Source: Flavobacterium ginsenosidimutans (lineage in GTDB: Bacteria; Bacteroidota; Bacteroidia; Flavobacteriales; Flavobacteriaceae). From it: 64,000 nucleotides of DNA. The stretch's first letter is position 1, and the number at the start of each line of letters is the position of its first letter. Of this stretch, positions 17,469-26,312 are shown piece after piece. Under the pieces are notes generated by a model. The model did not search any database and had not been told where the DNA came from. It saw nothing but the letters and a program-made list of their open reading frames with translations. The stretch spans positions 62,001 through 126,000 of the forward strand of contig NZ_QJRJ01000074.1 in assembly GCF_003254625.1 (NCBI RefSeq), read 5' to 3'. The position numbers and the translations under genes were made by a program.

Positions 17469-18236
17469 CTATTTACTGTTTTTCTTTATAATTTCTTGGG
17501 CTAAATGAATATAGTTCACTGCACCTTTGCTTGTTGCATCATAATTAATGATACTTTCACCAAAACTTGGAGCTTCACTTAATTTAACATTTCGCTGAAT
17601 TACGGTATCAAAAACCATATCGTTAAAGTGTTTTTGAACCTCTTCTACAACCTGATTAGATAAACGTAATCTTGAATCGTACATTGTTAATAATAAACCT
17701 TCAATGTCAAGATCTGGGTTGTGGATTTTCTGAATACTTTTAATAGTGTTCAATAATTTTCCTAATCCCTCAAGTGCAAAATACTCGCACTGAATAGGAA
17801 TAACTACAGAATCAGACGCTGTTAAAGCATTCAATGTTAACAAACCTAGAGAAGGTGCGCAGTCGATAATGATATAATCATATTCTTGTTTTGCCTCTTC
17901 TAATGCTTTTTTAAGCATATACTCGCGGTTTTCTTTGTCAACCAATTCAATTTCGATAGCAACAAGGTCAATGTGAGCAGGTATCACGTCAACATTTGGA
18001 GCTGTACATTTTAAAACGGCTTCTTTTGGTGTTACAGTATGCTCAAGAATTTGGTACGTTCCAGTTTCAACTGTTTCTACGTCAATTCCAAGGCCAGATG
18101 TAGCATTGGCTTGAGGATCAGCATCGATCAATAATACTTTTTTTTCTAAAACACCTAATGCGGCAGCTAGATTGACTGATGTAGTAGTCTTTCCAACGCC
18201 TCCTTTTTGATTAGCAATAGCAATGATTTTGCCCAT
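17469..18236 (-). CDS. parA: chromosome partitioning ATPase ParA
   Basis: This is a 255-residue Soj-type ParA. The deviant Walker A is NQKGGVGKTTTSVNLAAALG (residues 9-28), the second Asp motif is VLLIDADPQANAT, and YIIIDCAPSLGLLTLNAL gives Walker B. ParA drives segregation of ParB-bound origins. The absence of a long N-terminal HTH fits the chromosomal rather than the plasmid P1 type. It heads the parA-parB-DUF5683 run. Confidence 0.97.
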   Translation of the reverse strand: MGKIIAIANQKGGVGKTTTSVNLAAALGVLEKKVLLIDADPQANATSGLGIDVETVETGTYQILEHTVTPKEAVLKCTAPNVDVIPAHIDLVAIEIELVDKENREYMLKKALEEAKQEYDYIIIDCAPSLGLLTLNALTASDSVVIPIQCEYFALEGLGKLLNTIKSIQKIHNPDLDIEGLLLTMYDSRLRLSNQVVEEVQKHFNDMVFDTVIQRNVKLSEAPSFGESIINYDATSKGAVNYIHLAQEIIKKNSK

Positions 18237-18455
18237 TTATTTTCTGAATTTTGAACCGTAAAAATACAATTATTTATGGTTTTTGAAAATCTATTTTGTT
18301 AACATTTGTGAAACTTTGCTTAATCGGGGTTTCATGGGTGTTTGCTTGAAAATAATTTTAGTTATGAATAAGATTATTAGCAATATTTTGACCAATTTAG
18401 GTGAGGTTCTTTCAATAAAATGACAAGAATTAAATTTTATTTTGAAGAAAAGGTG

Positions 18456-18860
18456 TTATTTTAAAATTTCGATAGTGACATAAACTAAACCACTTTTTTT
18501 ATTAGAAGCGATTTCCATAAATGCTCTTTTGCTGAGATCAATTTCTCTTCCATTAATAAAAGGGCCTCTGTCTGTAATTTCTACGATTACAAATTTCTTA
18601 TTTATTTCGTTTGTGACTTTTAATATTGTGCCAAAAGGAAATTTTTTATGTGCAGCAGTAAAATCATTGTTGTTAAATCTTTTTCCACTTGCGGTTTTTC
18701 TTCCGTTAAATTTATCATGATAATAAGAAGCGTGTGCATTTGTCTTGTATAATACGCCTTCTTTTGCTGCTGAACATGAATCCACAGAAGTCGTGTTCTT
18801 TTCTTGCGCGATTATGATATTAGAAAAAACTATAGCAGTAAACAATAGAATCTTTTTCAT
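18456..18860 (-). CDS. septal ring lytic transglycosylase RlpA-like protein
   Basis: The 134-residue secreted protein (signal peptide 1-18) has a double-psi beta-barrel of the RlpA type: HASYYHDKFNGRKTASGKRFNNN, AAHKKFPFGTILKVTN, and VEITDRGPFINGREIDLSKRAF. The conserved His and Asp needed for cutting naked glycan strands are present (AAHKKFPFG and DRGP). There is no SPOR domain, so it is a minimal single-domain form. It stands alone with about 220-base gaps on each side. Confidence 0.9.
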   Translation of the reverse strand: MKKILLFTAIVFSNIIIAQEKNTTSVDSCSAAKEGVLYKTNAHASYYHDKFNGRKTASGKRFNNNDFTAAHKKFPFGTILKVTNEINKKFVIVEITDRGPFINGREIDLSKRAFMEIASNKKSGLVYVTIEILK

Positions 18861-19079
18861 TTTATTTTCCCTTTCGATTAAACTGGCAAAAGAAAGTTAT
18901 TGAAGAAAAATGGACATCTTCAAAAAGGTTTATTTATGTCATTAAAGGACAAAATACGGGCTTTGTATAGTTTTTGATAAGAAATATGTAAAGACACGGG
19001 TTAAAGATTATTGCTATTTTGGGCTTTCTAAAAACTACAGCAATTACATACTATCAAACCACAAAAAACAAACATTTTT

Positions 19080-21248
19080 ATGATTAAAAAAGTAAACTCA
19101 ATGTTTCTAACATTCGTGTCAGTGTTTATGCTTTCCAGCTTTGTCTCACCGAATTCGTCTGTTGAAATAAAACATGAAAACAAGATCGAACGAAAAATTA
19201 TTTATAACAAGAAAAAACACAGTATAACATTATCGTGGTCGGCTTTTGGTTCTTCTGGAAATTATATAATTAGTAGAGGAGGAAGTCGTTTGGCATCAGA
19301 ATTTGTATCAGTTGGGTCTACTTCCAAATTGACATTTACAGATAATAAACCGAATACAGATAAATACGAGAACTATTATAAAATTACGCGTAATGACACA
19401 ACCATAATAATTTCGCTGGAAAATCAAATTTTTGGTGATAACCTATATTTATACGACAGAAAGTATGAAAAAGTTGAAACAGCCCGAAATGAAATTAATT
19501 CGCATTTTGGTGCAATTGGTTTAGGAGGAGCAAATGGAGAATGGACAACAAAACGTCAGGCATATTATTTTAAAGCAAATGTTGACGGACAGACTTATGA
19601 TGTTGGTGGGTCAGGTTCTGCTTCTTCGGTGGAGGCTAATTCAATAGAATTGGGATTTTATTCTCATATTGGAGGTTTGGGTAAAGTGCCATCAGATGTT
19701 AAATTGGGTTCTATATTTACTAGGCCTCATCTTTCTGGTGGAGCAAATGCTACTTGTACATTTTGGCGTTCGGTAGAAAATGTAGAAGTAATGCGCGATT
19801 TTTCATGGACTGTTTCTCAATCAACCAGCGCAAGAAGGCTTCTTATTGATAGCACTTCGAAATATATTTCAGATGTTGGAAATACAAATTTTTGGGGAAG
19901 TGGCGGTTTTATTGCTGATACTCATTACACATCTGACAGGGCAAACTGGGGCGGACAACAGCAATGGTATACTAGAAATACCGTTTTTCCTTCTGGTTCA
20001 GGAGTAATGGGAGGTTCATACAATATGGTTTGGCAAGGATGTGTTAATCCGCCAAAAGCGGATGATGCCAATTCTCCAGTTTCTACAACTCCAATTATTA
20101 GAGAAAAACCTTTTCTGTTTATAGATAAAGATGGAGAATACAAAGTGTTTATTCCAGCATGGCAAAAAGATCGAGTAGGAACTTCTTGGACAACAACGGA
20201 TATGGGAAAAGGTAATGTCCAAGATTTGGTTACAAGCTGGTATGTTGCTAAAGAAGGTGATACTGATGTAGAAATTAATGCTGCATTAAAATCAGGTAAG
20301 AATATATTTTTTACGCCTGGGCATTATTCGTTGAATGCGCCTATACAAGTAAATAGAAAAGATGCTATTCTTCTTGGTTCTGGAATTGCTTCGGTAACTT
20401 TAGAACCGACTGAAAAAAATACTTGGGGCTGTATTTATGCCGATGATAAAGACGGAATTATCATTGCTGGACTTTTGATGGATTCACTAAATAGTACAAC
20501 TTATCAAGTTAGAATTGGTAATGAAAGGGCAAATGCAGATCATGCTACAGATCCTATTTTGCTTAGTGATATTACTTGCCGTGTGGGTGGAGTTCAATCA
20601 AAAAATATCCAGATACAAGCTTCCATGCAGATAAATAGTAATAATGTTGTGGGTGATCATTTTTGGTTGTGGCGCGCCGATCATGGTTCGCAAAAAGGAG
20701 GAGATGCGCGCTGGACAAGAGACAGATGTAAAAACGGACTTATAGTTGCTGGAGATGATGTTACACTTTATGGATTATTTGTTGAACATTATCAAGAATA
20801 TGAAGTGATATGGATGGGAGAACGAGGAAGAACTTATTTCTTTCAGAATGAACCTCCGTACGATGCGCCAAATCAGGCGAGCTGGAGCAGTCAAGGAGGT
20901 AAAGTTGATGGTTATGCGGCTTTTAAAGTTGCGAATACTGTAAAAGAACATCAAAGTATCGGAATGGGTTCTTATGCCGTTTTTACTGGAACAGATGGGA
21001 ACGTGAATAAAAAAAACGGTTTTGAAATTCCGAATAGCCCAAATGTAAAATTAGAGAAAATGTGTATTACTCGTTTTGCTGGCTCAGGGAATATTCAAAA
21101 TGTTATAAATAGTACTGGCGGAAGCACAGCAACTGGTGCAAAACGTGTGGCATTATATACTAATAGTGAAGGAATACAGCCTTTTGATGAAGAATTTATT
21201 TTACCTAAAGGAGAATCTTATCCTGCTTATATAAGTATGGAAAAATAG
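19080..21248 (+). CDS. large secreted right-handed beta-helix (pectin-lyase fold) protein
   Basis: The 722-residue protein has an N-terminal export signal (about 1-24), an Ig/FN3-like segment (about 45-110), a region of unknown fold, and a second half in which DVEINAALKSGKNIFFTPGHY begins a right-handed beta-helix (about residues 395-600). Within it GDHFWLWRADHG, VAGDDVTLYGLFVEHYQ and GRTYFFQNEPPYDAPNQ are highly conserved blocks. From memory these blocks resemble actinobacterial proteins often labelled adenylyl cyclase or coagulation factor 5/8 domain proteins, which is almost certainly mislabelling. The fold suggests a polysaccharide-active enzyme. It is a single gene; substrate unknown. 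Confidence 0.7.
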   Translation: MIKKVNSMFLTFVSVFMLSSFVSPNSSVEIKHENKIERKIIYNKKKHSITLSWSAFGSSGNYIISRGGSRLASEFVSVGSTSKLTFTDNKPNTDKYENYYKITRNDTTIIISLENQIFGDNLYLYDRKYEKVETARNEINSHFGAIGLGGANGEWTTKRQAYYFKANVDGQTYDVGGSGSASSVEANSIELGFYSHIGGLGKVPSDVKLGSIFTRPHLSGGANATCTFWRSVENVEVMRDFSWTVSQSTSARRLLIDSTSKYISDVGNTNFWGSGGFIADTHYTSDRANWGGQQQWYTRNTVFPSGSGVMGGSYNMVWQGCVNPPKADDANSPVSTTPIIREKPFLFIDKDGEYKVFIPAWQKDRVGTSWTTTDMGKGNVQDLVTSWYVAKEGDTDVEINAALKSGKNIFFTPGHYSLNAPIQVNRKDAILLGSGIASVTLEPTEKNTWGCIYADDKDGIIIAGLLMDSLNSTTYQVRIGNERANADHATDPILLSDITCRVGGVQSKNIQIQASMQINSNNVVGDHFWLWRADHGSQKGGDARWTRDRCKNGLIVAGDDVTLYGLFVEHYQEYEVIWMGERGRTYFFQNEPPYDAPNQASWSSQGGKVDGYAAFKVANTVKEHQSIGMGSYAVFTGTDGNVNKKNGFEIPNSPNVKLEKMCITRFAGSGNIQNVINSTGGSTATGAKRVALYTNSEGIQPFDEEFILPKGESYPAYISMEK

Positions 21249-21262
21249 TAAGAACGATTTTT

Positions 21263-21375
21263 TTCGCCACGAATTCACGAATTATTTTTTCAAATCTTCG
21301 CGATTATTTATTCGAATTAATTCGCATAATATTAGATAAAGTATTTAAAAAGAAAATTCGTGAATTCGTGGCGAA
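21263..21375. repeat. 21-bp perfect inverted repeat flanking a 71-base loop
   Basis: The 21-base arm at 21263-21283 (TTCGCCACGAATTCACGAAT plus one T) is perfectly complemented at 21355-21375. It follows the beta-helix gene and precedes the tRNA-Pro terminator. Each arm contains the shorter palindrome GAATTC. This is another dispersed intergenic inverted repeat. Confidence 0.7.
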
Positions 21376-21451
21376 TACTATTTATTTCGTTTCTAGTATG
21401 TTTAAGGGATAGCTAATAAAGGCGCAAAGTTTTTTATCTGAGTTTAAAGCA

Positions 21452-21486
21452 AAAAAAAAGTCTTTTCAAAAAATGAAAAGACTTTT
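21452..21486 (-). terminator. terminator of the tRNA-Pro gene
   Basis: AAAAGTCTTTTCA and TGAAAAGACTTTT form a 13-bp stem. On the minus strand it begins two bases after the tRNA and ends in a T run. Confidence 0.8.
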
Positions 21487-21487
21487 G

Positions 21488-21562
21488 TCGGGGTGGCAGG
21501 ATTCGAACCTGCGGCCTCCTGCTCCCAAAGCAGGCGCGATAACCGGGCTACGCTACACCCCG
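21488..21562 (-). tRNA. tRNA-Pro (anticodon TGG)
   Basis: The minus-strand sequence folds as a tRNA: acceptor arm CGGGGTG/CACCCCG with discriminator A, D-arm region with AGCCCGGTTATC, anticodon stem CCTGC/GCAGG around loop TTTGGGA (anticodon TGG), and T-arm CAGG/CCTG around TTCGAAT. The 3' CCA is not encoded. It reads proline codons CCN. A terminator follows directly. Confidence 0.96.
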
Positions 21563-21598
21563 TAGCATTTGCTTATTGGTCGTTACTGTGGTCTTCCC

Positions 21599-21640
21599 GC
21601 CTTAGAGCGGGACACGATAACCGGGCTACGCTACACCCCG
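21599..21640 (-). pseudogene. partial tRNA-Pro copy (5' half only)
   Basis: Bases 21615-21640 are identical over 26 positions to the 5' end of the intact tRNA-Pro (21537-21562), and two more flanking positions extend the match with one mismatch. On the minus strand the copy continues through an anticodon-like hairpin (CCCGC/GCGGG with a 6-base loop TCTAAG) and then diverges; no T-arm or 3' acceptor strand is found. It looks like a tandem duplication or an integration scar that has decayed, and cannot make a normal tRNA. Confidence 0.75.
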
Positions 21641-21784
21641 AAGATGTTTTGCTGTACTGCCCGAAAGCGGATGCAAATATATAAATAAATTTCGTTTACA
21701 AAAGCAAAAATCAAAAATAAATAAAACTTATTTTGAGATAGCTATTTCAGATTTAATTTCGACGTTATTTTTTATAATAAAGTT

Positions 21785-21792
21785 TACATTTG
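21785..21792 (+). promoter_or_regulatory. putative -7 box for trxB
   Basis: TACATTTG matches TAnnTTTG 21 bases before the trxB ATG. It overlaps the TTG at 21790 that would otherwise extend the reading frame, which argues that the ATG at 21814 is the true start. Confidence 0.5.
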
Positions 21793-21813
21793 CAACTCAA
21801 AAAAACTATTACT

Positions 21814-22761
21814 ATGTCAAATACAATCGAAAAAATTAAATGCCTTATTATAGGTTCTGGCCCTGCAGGTTATACTGCGGCTATTTATGCGGCTAGAGCT
21901 AACATGAATCCAGTATTATATCAAGGAATGCAGCCTGGTGGTCAATTGACTACAACTAATGAGGTTGAAAACTTTCCTGGGTATGTTGATGGAGTTACAG
22001 GGCCAGAAATGATGATTCAGTTACAAGAACAAGCAAAACGTTTTGGTGCTGATATTCGTGATGGTTGGGCAACAAAAGTTGATTTTTCTGGAGATATTCA
22101 TAAAGTTTGGATTAACGATACAATCGAATTACACTGTGAAACTGTAATTATTTCTACAGGTGCTTCGGCTAAATATTTAGGATTACCATCAGAACAACAT
22201 TACTTAAATATGGGTGGAGGAGTTTCTGCTTGTGCTGTGTGTGACGGATTCTTCTATAGAAACCAAGATGTTGTTATTGTTGGAGCAGGAGATTCTGCTT
22301 GTGAAGAAGCACATTATTTATCTAAACTTTGTAAAAAAGTAACAATGTTGGTTAGAAGTGAAAAATTCAGAGCTTCTAAAATTATGGAAGAACGTGTTCG
22401 TAAAACGGAAAACATTGAAATTTTAATGAATCACGATACTGTTGAAGTTCTTGGAGATAATAATGTAGTTCATGCTATTAAAGCTTTAAACAAAACAACT
22501 GGCGAAACAATCGAAATTCCTGCAACTGGTTTCTTCGTGGCAATTGGTCACAAACCAAATACAGACATTTTTAAAGATTACATTACACTAGACGAAACTG
22601 GTTATATCGTGAATACTCCAGGAACATCTAAAACAAATGTAGAAGGTGTTTTTGTTGCTGGTGATGCTGCAGATCATGTGTATCGTCAGGCAATTACTGC
22701 TGCAGGTACAGGTTGTATGGCAGCATTAGATGCTGAAAGATATTTAGCTTCTAAAGAATAA
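21814..22761 (+). CDS. trxB: thioredoxin-disulfide reductase
   Basis: TrxB passes electrons from NADPH through FAD and a redox Cys pair to thioredoxin. The sequence has the FAD-binding IIGSGPAGYTAAIYAARANM at the N-terminus, the catalytic CAVCDGFFYRNQ (CxxC, about residue 140), the NADPH-binding VVIVGAGDSACEEA and the C-terminal VEGVFVAGDAADHVYRQ. The chosen ATG gives MSNTIEKIKC; an in-frame TTG eight codons upstream lies inside the predicted -7 box and is rejected. The gene ends in a bidirectional terminator facing the DUF2807 operon. Confidence 0.97.
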   Translation: MSNTIEKIKCLIIGSGPAGYTAAIYAARANMNPVLYQGMQPGGQLTTTNEVENFPGYVDGVTGPEMMIQLQEQAKRFGADIRDGWATKVDFSGDIHKVWINDTIELHCETVIISTGASAKYLGLPSEQHYLNMGGGVSACAVCDGFFYRNQDVVIVGAGDSACEEAHYLSKLCKKVTMLVRSEKFRASKIMEERVRKTENIEILMNHDTVEVLGDNNVVHAIKALNKTTGETIEIPATGFFVAIGHKPNTDIFKDYITLDETGYIVNTPGTSKTNVEGVFVAGDAADHVYRQAITAAGTGCMAALDAERYLASKE

Positions 22762-22769
22762 TTTAAAGT

Positions 22770-22927
22770 ATTCAGTCACAGTCGCAGTTTTCAGTTTATT
22801 GGAATTTAAACAGAACTAGACTTTAAAAATAAAAAAGTCCCAATCATTTTACGATTGGGACTTTTATTTTATGCAAAATTTTCAGACTGTAAACTGCGAC
22901 TGAGAACTGCGACTGAGAACTGCGACT
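22770..22927. repeat. CTGCGACTG repeat cluster around the trxB terminator
   Basis: On the far side of the terminator, a 13-base unit (AACTGCGACTGAG) occurs in tandem at 22892-22917 with a partial third copy running into the TAG stop of the DUF2807 gene at 22926. An inverted partner (CAGTCGCAGTTTT) lies at about 22779-22791 on the near side. The arms could pair around the terminator. Confidence 0.6.
22833..22865. terminator. bidirectional terminator between trxB and the DUF2807 gene
   Basis: AAAAGTCCCAATC and GATTGGGACTTTT form a 13-bp perfect stem with a 7-base loop and A/T runs on both sides, serving both convergent genes. Confidence 0.88.
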
Positions 22928-23759
22928 ACTTAACTTTCTTAAACAACTTTGCTTCTTCAGAAAAACGAGTAAGCTGAATTGCAGGACTTCCAAAAAGAGA
23001 AATTTCTGCTTTATCACCCACAGCTAGCGAAAGTGTTGTTTCAGCAAAAATACTTCCTACTGCATTACTTTCAGCAGTAACATTCGCATCTTTCAAAGTA
23101 AATTTTACTCCAGTAAATGTAGAGTTATTGTCTAATCTAATAGTTGCTTTTTCTGCAATACCTTCAACAGCAGCACTTGCTTTTTGGTACAAATCACATT
23201 TAAATTTTATAGCAGAAACTAATGTTTTCACAATAGCATTTTTACTCAATTGTAAATTTCCTTCTTCGGCTTTTAAATTCAACTCTGTTTTAGATTTATC
23301 ATCTGCAATTAAAGTGAATTTTTTCGAATTTACGTTCAAGTATAATTTAGAAAAGTCAAGAGCATTCATTGTGATATCATCCAATTGCAATTCCTGAATC
23401 GCATAAACAACAGCTTCATTTTTAGTGATTACTTTGTTTAATGACTTAGTGTAAGTAACCTTAACTGCTAGTTTCTTAAAAATAGTCGATTCTTTATTAG
23501 TATATAATCGAAGTGTTTTTTCTCTTAAATCCATTCCAATGATATCATGAAGGTTATCATCGGCTTCAATTTTAATTTCATTTTTTTCTCCTTGTTCTAG
23601 ATAAACTTCAAGATTATCATCGACTTCAAGGGCGTCAAAACTGCCAACTTCTTTTACTGAAGTAGTTACAATTTTAGAACCTTTAATTTTTTCTCTTTTT
23701 TGTGCAAAAGTGAATGCTGTAACAAATAATAATAGGAGCAGCGCTGTACTTTTTTTCAT
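22926..23759 (-). CDS. GIN-domain (DUF2807) secreted protein
   Basis: From the ATG at 23759 (MKKSTALLLLL...) the 277-residue protein has a clean signal peptide (to about residue 19, FTFAQ) and then a head GIN/DUF2807 domain of beta-strand repeats (VGSFDALEVDDNLEVYLEQGEKNEIKIEADDNL). A 13-codon upstream extension is possible but has no signal-like character. DUF2807 proteins are extracellular or periplasmic beta-solenoids of unknown role. It follows a second DUF2807 lipoprotein gene by 84 bases, with PspC and PadR genes further upstream on the same strand. Confidence 0.85.
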   Translation of the reverse strand: MKKSTALLLLLFVTAFTFAQKREKIKGSKIVTTSVKEVGSFDALEVDDNLEVYLEQGEKNEIKIEADDNLHDIIGMDLREKTLRLYTNKESTIFKKLAVKVTYTKSLNKVITKNEAVVYAIQELQLDDITMNALDFSKLYLNVNSKKFTLIADDKSKTELNLKAEEGNLQLSKNAIVKTLVSAIKFKCDLYQKASAAVEGIAEKATIRLDNNSTFTGVKFTLKDANVTAESNAVGSIFAETTLSLAVGDKAEISLFGSPAIQLTRFSEEAKLFKKVK

Positions 23760-23843
23760 TAATTCTAGATTTGATTTTGACAAATATAAAAAAATCATCC
23801 ACTTTTGATGAATGATTTCTTTTATATTTAACAGTTAAATCTT

Positions 23844-24578
23844 TTAATTTTTGCCAACATTTCCTCCAGAGCTTTCTGATTTTTCAATTTTCTTTGGCTC
23901 ACCAGTGTAATTGATATTTCCTCCGCTTGAAGCTTCAGCTTTTAAACTTAAAATAGGATGTACTAAAACGGTTCCGCCACTAGAAGCGTCTGCGTGAATG
24001 TCATTTGCCATTAATTTATCAGCGTCAACACTTCCTCCGCTTGAAGCCGAAGTATTTAAACTTAAAGCTTTACCTTCTATATTGACAGAACTGCCGCTTC
24101 CAACATCAATAGAAATTCTATCAGATTCAATGTTAACATTCATCGATGCTGCACTAGAGCTTTCTAAAGTCAAGTCTTCGCTTTCAAAAACGCCTTTAGT
24201 TTGTACAGATGATGCACTCGAAGCTTCTATCTTATGAAGAACAGGCATTTTTACAGTTACCTTTTTAGAAGTAATATTTCGGAAAGAATTGTATTTACAT
24301 TCGATAATAAGAGTTCCGTTTTCTACTTTGGTTACAATTTCCTTTTGAAGATTATCATCTGCTTCAACTTTAATTTCTACAGAATCTGATTGCTCAACAA
24401 CCACATCGATTGCATTGCTTACAGAGATATTAGTAAAATCTCCTTGAACAGTTCTTTTTTCTGTTGTAACATTACCGCTTCCTTCAATTGAATTCATGTT
24501 AAAATTACATGAGGCAAACAATAAAGCAGTTACAGTTGCAACTATAAATTTCGTAATATGAATGATTATTTTTATCAT
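23844..24578 (-). CDS. GIN-domain (DUF2807) lipoprotein
   Basis: The 244-residue protein has a lipoprotein signal (LLFASCN, Cys about residue 24) followed by a DUF2807 beta-solenoid: VQGDFTNISVSNAIDVVVEQSDSVEIKVEADDNL, then repeated Ser/Gly-rich turns (SSASSVQTKG, SSSAASMNV, SSGGSVDADK, ASSGGTVLV, ASSGGNINYTG). It starts three bases after the pspC stop, so it is cotranscribed with the PspC and PadR genes. The role is unknown, plausibly envelope stress. Confidence 0.87.
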   Translation of the reverse strand: MIKIIIHITKFIVATVTALLFASCNFNMNSIEGSGNVTTEKRTVQGDFTNISVSNAIDVVVEQSDSVEIKVEADDNLQKEIVTKVENGTLIIECKYNSFRNITSKKVTVKMPVLHKIEASSASSVQTKGVFESEDLTLESSSAASMNVNIESDRISIDVGSGSSVNIEGKALSLNTSASSGGSVDADKLMANDIHADASSGGTVLVHPILSLKAEASSGGNINYTGEPKKIEKSESSGGNVGKN

Positions 24579-24581
24579 GGT

Positions 24582-26309
24582 TTAGTTAATTTTGATTATC
24601 ACTCCGTTTTTATCAGTAGTTAGTTTTCCTTTAGTTTTTTTTCCGTTTAAAACTTCTTTTCCATTAATTTTAACCGAAACTTCATTTATTGTATCATTGG
24701 CAGTAGTATCTATTACTTCCGCATCGTCGTCGTCGTCATCGCTATCGTCTGCTGGGCAATTTAGACACTTAACTTTTGAACCGATAACTTTATAATTGTA
24801 ATTACCGTCATAATTTAGATTAAAGAAATCATCGTCGTAATTAAAATAATCTCTAACAGAATTTTCAGGTTTAAATAATTGCCCTTCTGGAAGATATAGG
24901 TAGATGTCAACTTCTTGTCCTCTAAATTTATTCTTCACATCTGTCAGAAAATAGTTATCCAAAATTAAATGATTTCCGCTAATTTGAAACTTATAATTAA
25001 TTTTTTCTGCTCTTTTTTTAGCATTAGTGAAAGAGTTTCCTCTAGCACTTTTTTCAATCTGGATAAATGGAGCTGACTCGTCTGTATGTAATACATGTAA
25101 GCGTACATCATTAGAATAAATCAATTCGTTGTTTGCTGAATCCTGTACAAATTCAAACTCTCTGTAGTGATTTAAACTTTTTGCATAATAGTCACTGTAT
25201 TTGAACTTTACAAATAATGTATCAGTTGGTTTGATTGCAAAAACTTTTTTCTCTATTACTTTATTATCGTATGAAATTTCAGTTGCCTGTTTGATTCCGA
25301 TACTTGCCAAAATTGCTATAGAAATAATCCAGATAGCTAAAAGTGTATATTTTGTTATATTTCCAATTGATTTTAGGTTTGGAGATAACAGTTTAAATCC
25401 TAAAAGTGTTAAGAAGAAAAACGGAATTCCAACTGCAAAGAACATTAATAATCCAAATGACCAAAGCGGATATTCTGTAAAGTTTCCGGCTTCAATAAAA
25501 TTCTGCCAAGGGAAATCGATGAAAATATTAGTTCCTAAAGTGAAAACGCCAATTAACAACATGATCAAAGTTGAAAGTCCTGCTATAATTAGAATTACAC
25601 CTAAAAACTTAGCAAAGATTTTAAAAACCGTCATGATAAAGTCTCCAAATGAACTACTTATTCTCTCAGCTCCCGACTTTACCTGATTTCCCATTTTGTC
25701 ATAATCTGCATTTTTGAATTTATCAGAAAGTGAATCAATTTCTTCTCGAACTTTTTTTTCGATGTTCGAAATCGTTACTGGCTCTCCTGTCATTTCTAAT
25801 TTTTCAGAAGTTGTAACCGCTTCAGGCGTTACAATCCAAAGAACGAAATAAGCTAAAATTCCAGTTCCGAAACCAGCAAAAACGAAGATCAAGAATATGA
25901 TTTTAATCCAAACCGCGTCAATTCCAAAATAATGTCCCAAACCTGTTGCTACACCACCAATCATACCATTTTCTTTGTCGCGGTATAATTTTTTGTGTTG
26001 TCTTGCAGTGTAGTTATTAAAAGACTGATTTGCATTTTCTTCGTCTTCAATTCTATAATCTTCTGGCTGTCCCATTACCGCAATCACCTCGTCAACATCT
26101 TTCAGTCCAACAACATGTTTTTCACTTTTTTGTTTTTCTGTCAACAATTCAGAAACACGCATTTCGATATCTTTAATAATTTCATCCTGACCAGATGAGT
26201 TGTTAAGGGATCGTTTTATAGCGTCAAAATAGCGTGTCAATTTTAAGTATGCATCTTCATCGATGTGAAAAAACATCCCGCCTAAGTTAATATTTACTGT
26301 TTTGTTCAT
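24582..26309 (-). CDS. PspC domain-containing membrane protein
   Basis: The 575-residue protein has an N-terminal domain of about 95 residues with an HTH-like character, then a PspC domain (KKLYRDKENGMIGGVATGLGHYFGIDAVWIKIIFLIFVFAGFGTGILAYFVLWIVTPEA, about residues 106-165) and further membrane helices (about 225-345), then a large extracytoplasmic domain rich in beta strand with an Asp run (DDSDDDDDDAEV, about 520-531). PspC senses envelope stress in other bacteria. It sits three bases after padR and three before a DUF2807 gene, in the common flavobacterial PadR-PspC-DUF2807 operon. Confidence 0.88.
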   Translation of the reverse strand: MNKTVNINLGGMFFHIDEDAYLKLTRYFDAIKRSLNNSSGQDEIIKDIEMRVSELLTEKQKSEKHVVGLKDVDEVIAVMGQPEDYRIEDEENANQSFNNYTARQHKKLYRDKENGMIGGVATGLGHYFGIDAVWIKIIFLIFVFAGFGTGILAYFVLWIVTPEAVTTSEKLEMTGEPVTISNIEKKVREEIDSLSDKFKNADYDKMGNQVKSGAERISSSFGDFIMTVFKIFAKFLGVILIIAGLSTLIMLLIGVFTLGTNIFIDFPWQNFIEAGNFTEYPLWSFGLLMFFAVGIPFFFLTLLGFKLLSPNLKSIGNITKYTLLAIWIISIAILASIGIKQATEISYDNKVIEKKVFAIKPTDTLFVKFKYSDYYAKSLNHYREFEFVQDSANNELIYSNDVRLHVLHTDESAPFIQIEKSARGNSFTNAKKRAEKINYKFQISGNHLILDNYFLTDVKNKFRGQEVDIYLYLPEGQLFKPENSVRDYFNYDDDFFNLNYDGNYNYKVIGSKVKCLNCPADDSDDDDDDAEVIDTTANDTINEVSVKINGKEVLNGKKTKGKLTTDKNGVIIKIN

Positions 26310-26312
26310 GAC

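Noticed and set aside
16561-18236. Plasmid partition locus
   Set aside because: ParA is the short Soj-type and the locus is embedded in chromosomal housekeeping genes (dapB, lepB), so it is the chromosomal system.
21599-21640. Second functional tRNA gene
   Set aside because: The copy has only the 5' acceptor, D-arm and an altered anticodon hairpin; the T-arm and the 3' acceptor strand are missing.
21493-21684. Plus-strand open frame (MAGFEPAASCSQS...) over the tRNA region
   Set aside because: It is the well-known spurious translation of the antisense strand of a tRNA gene and its partial copy.
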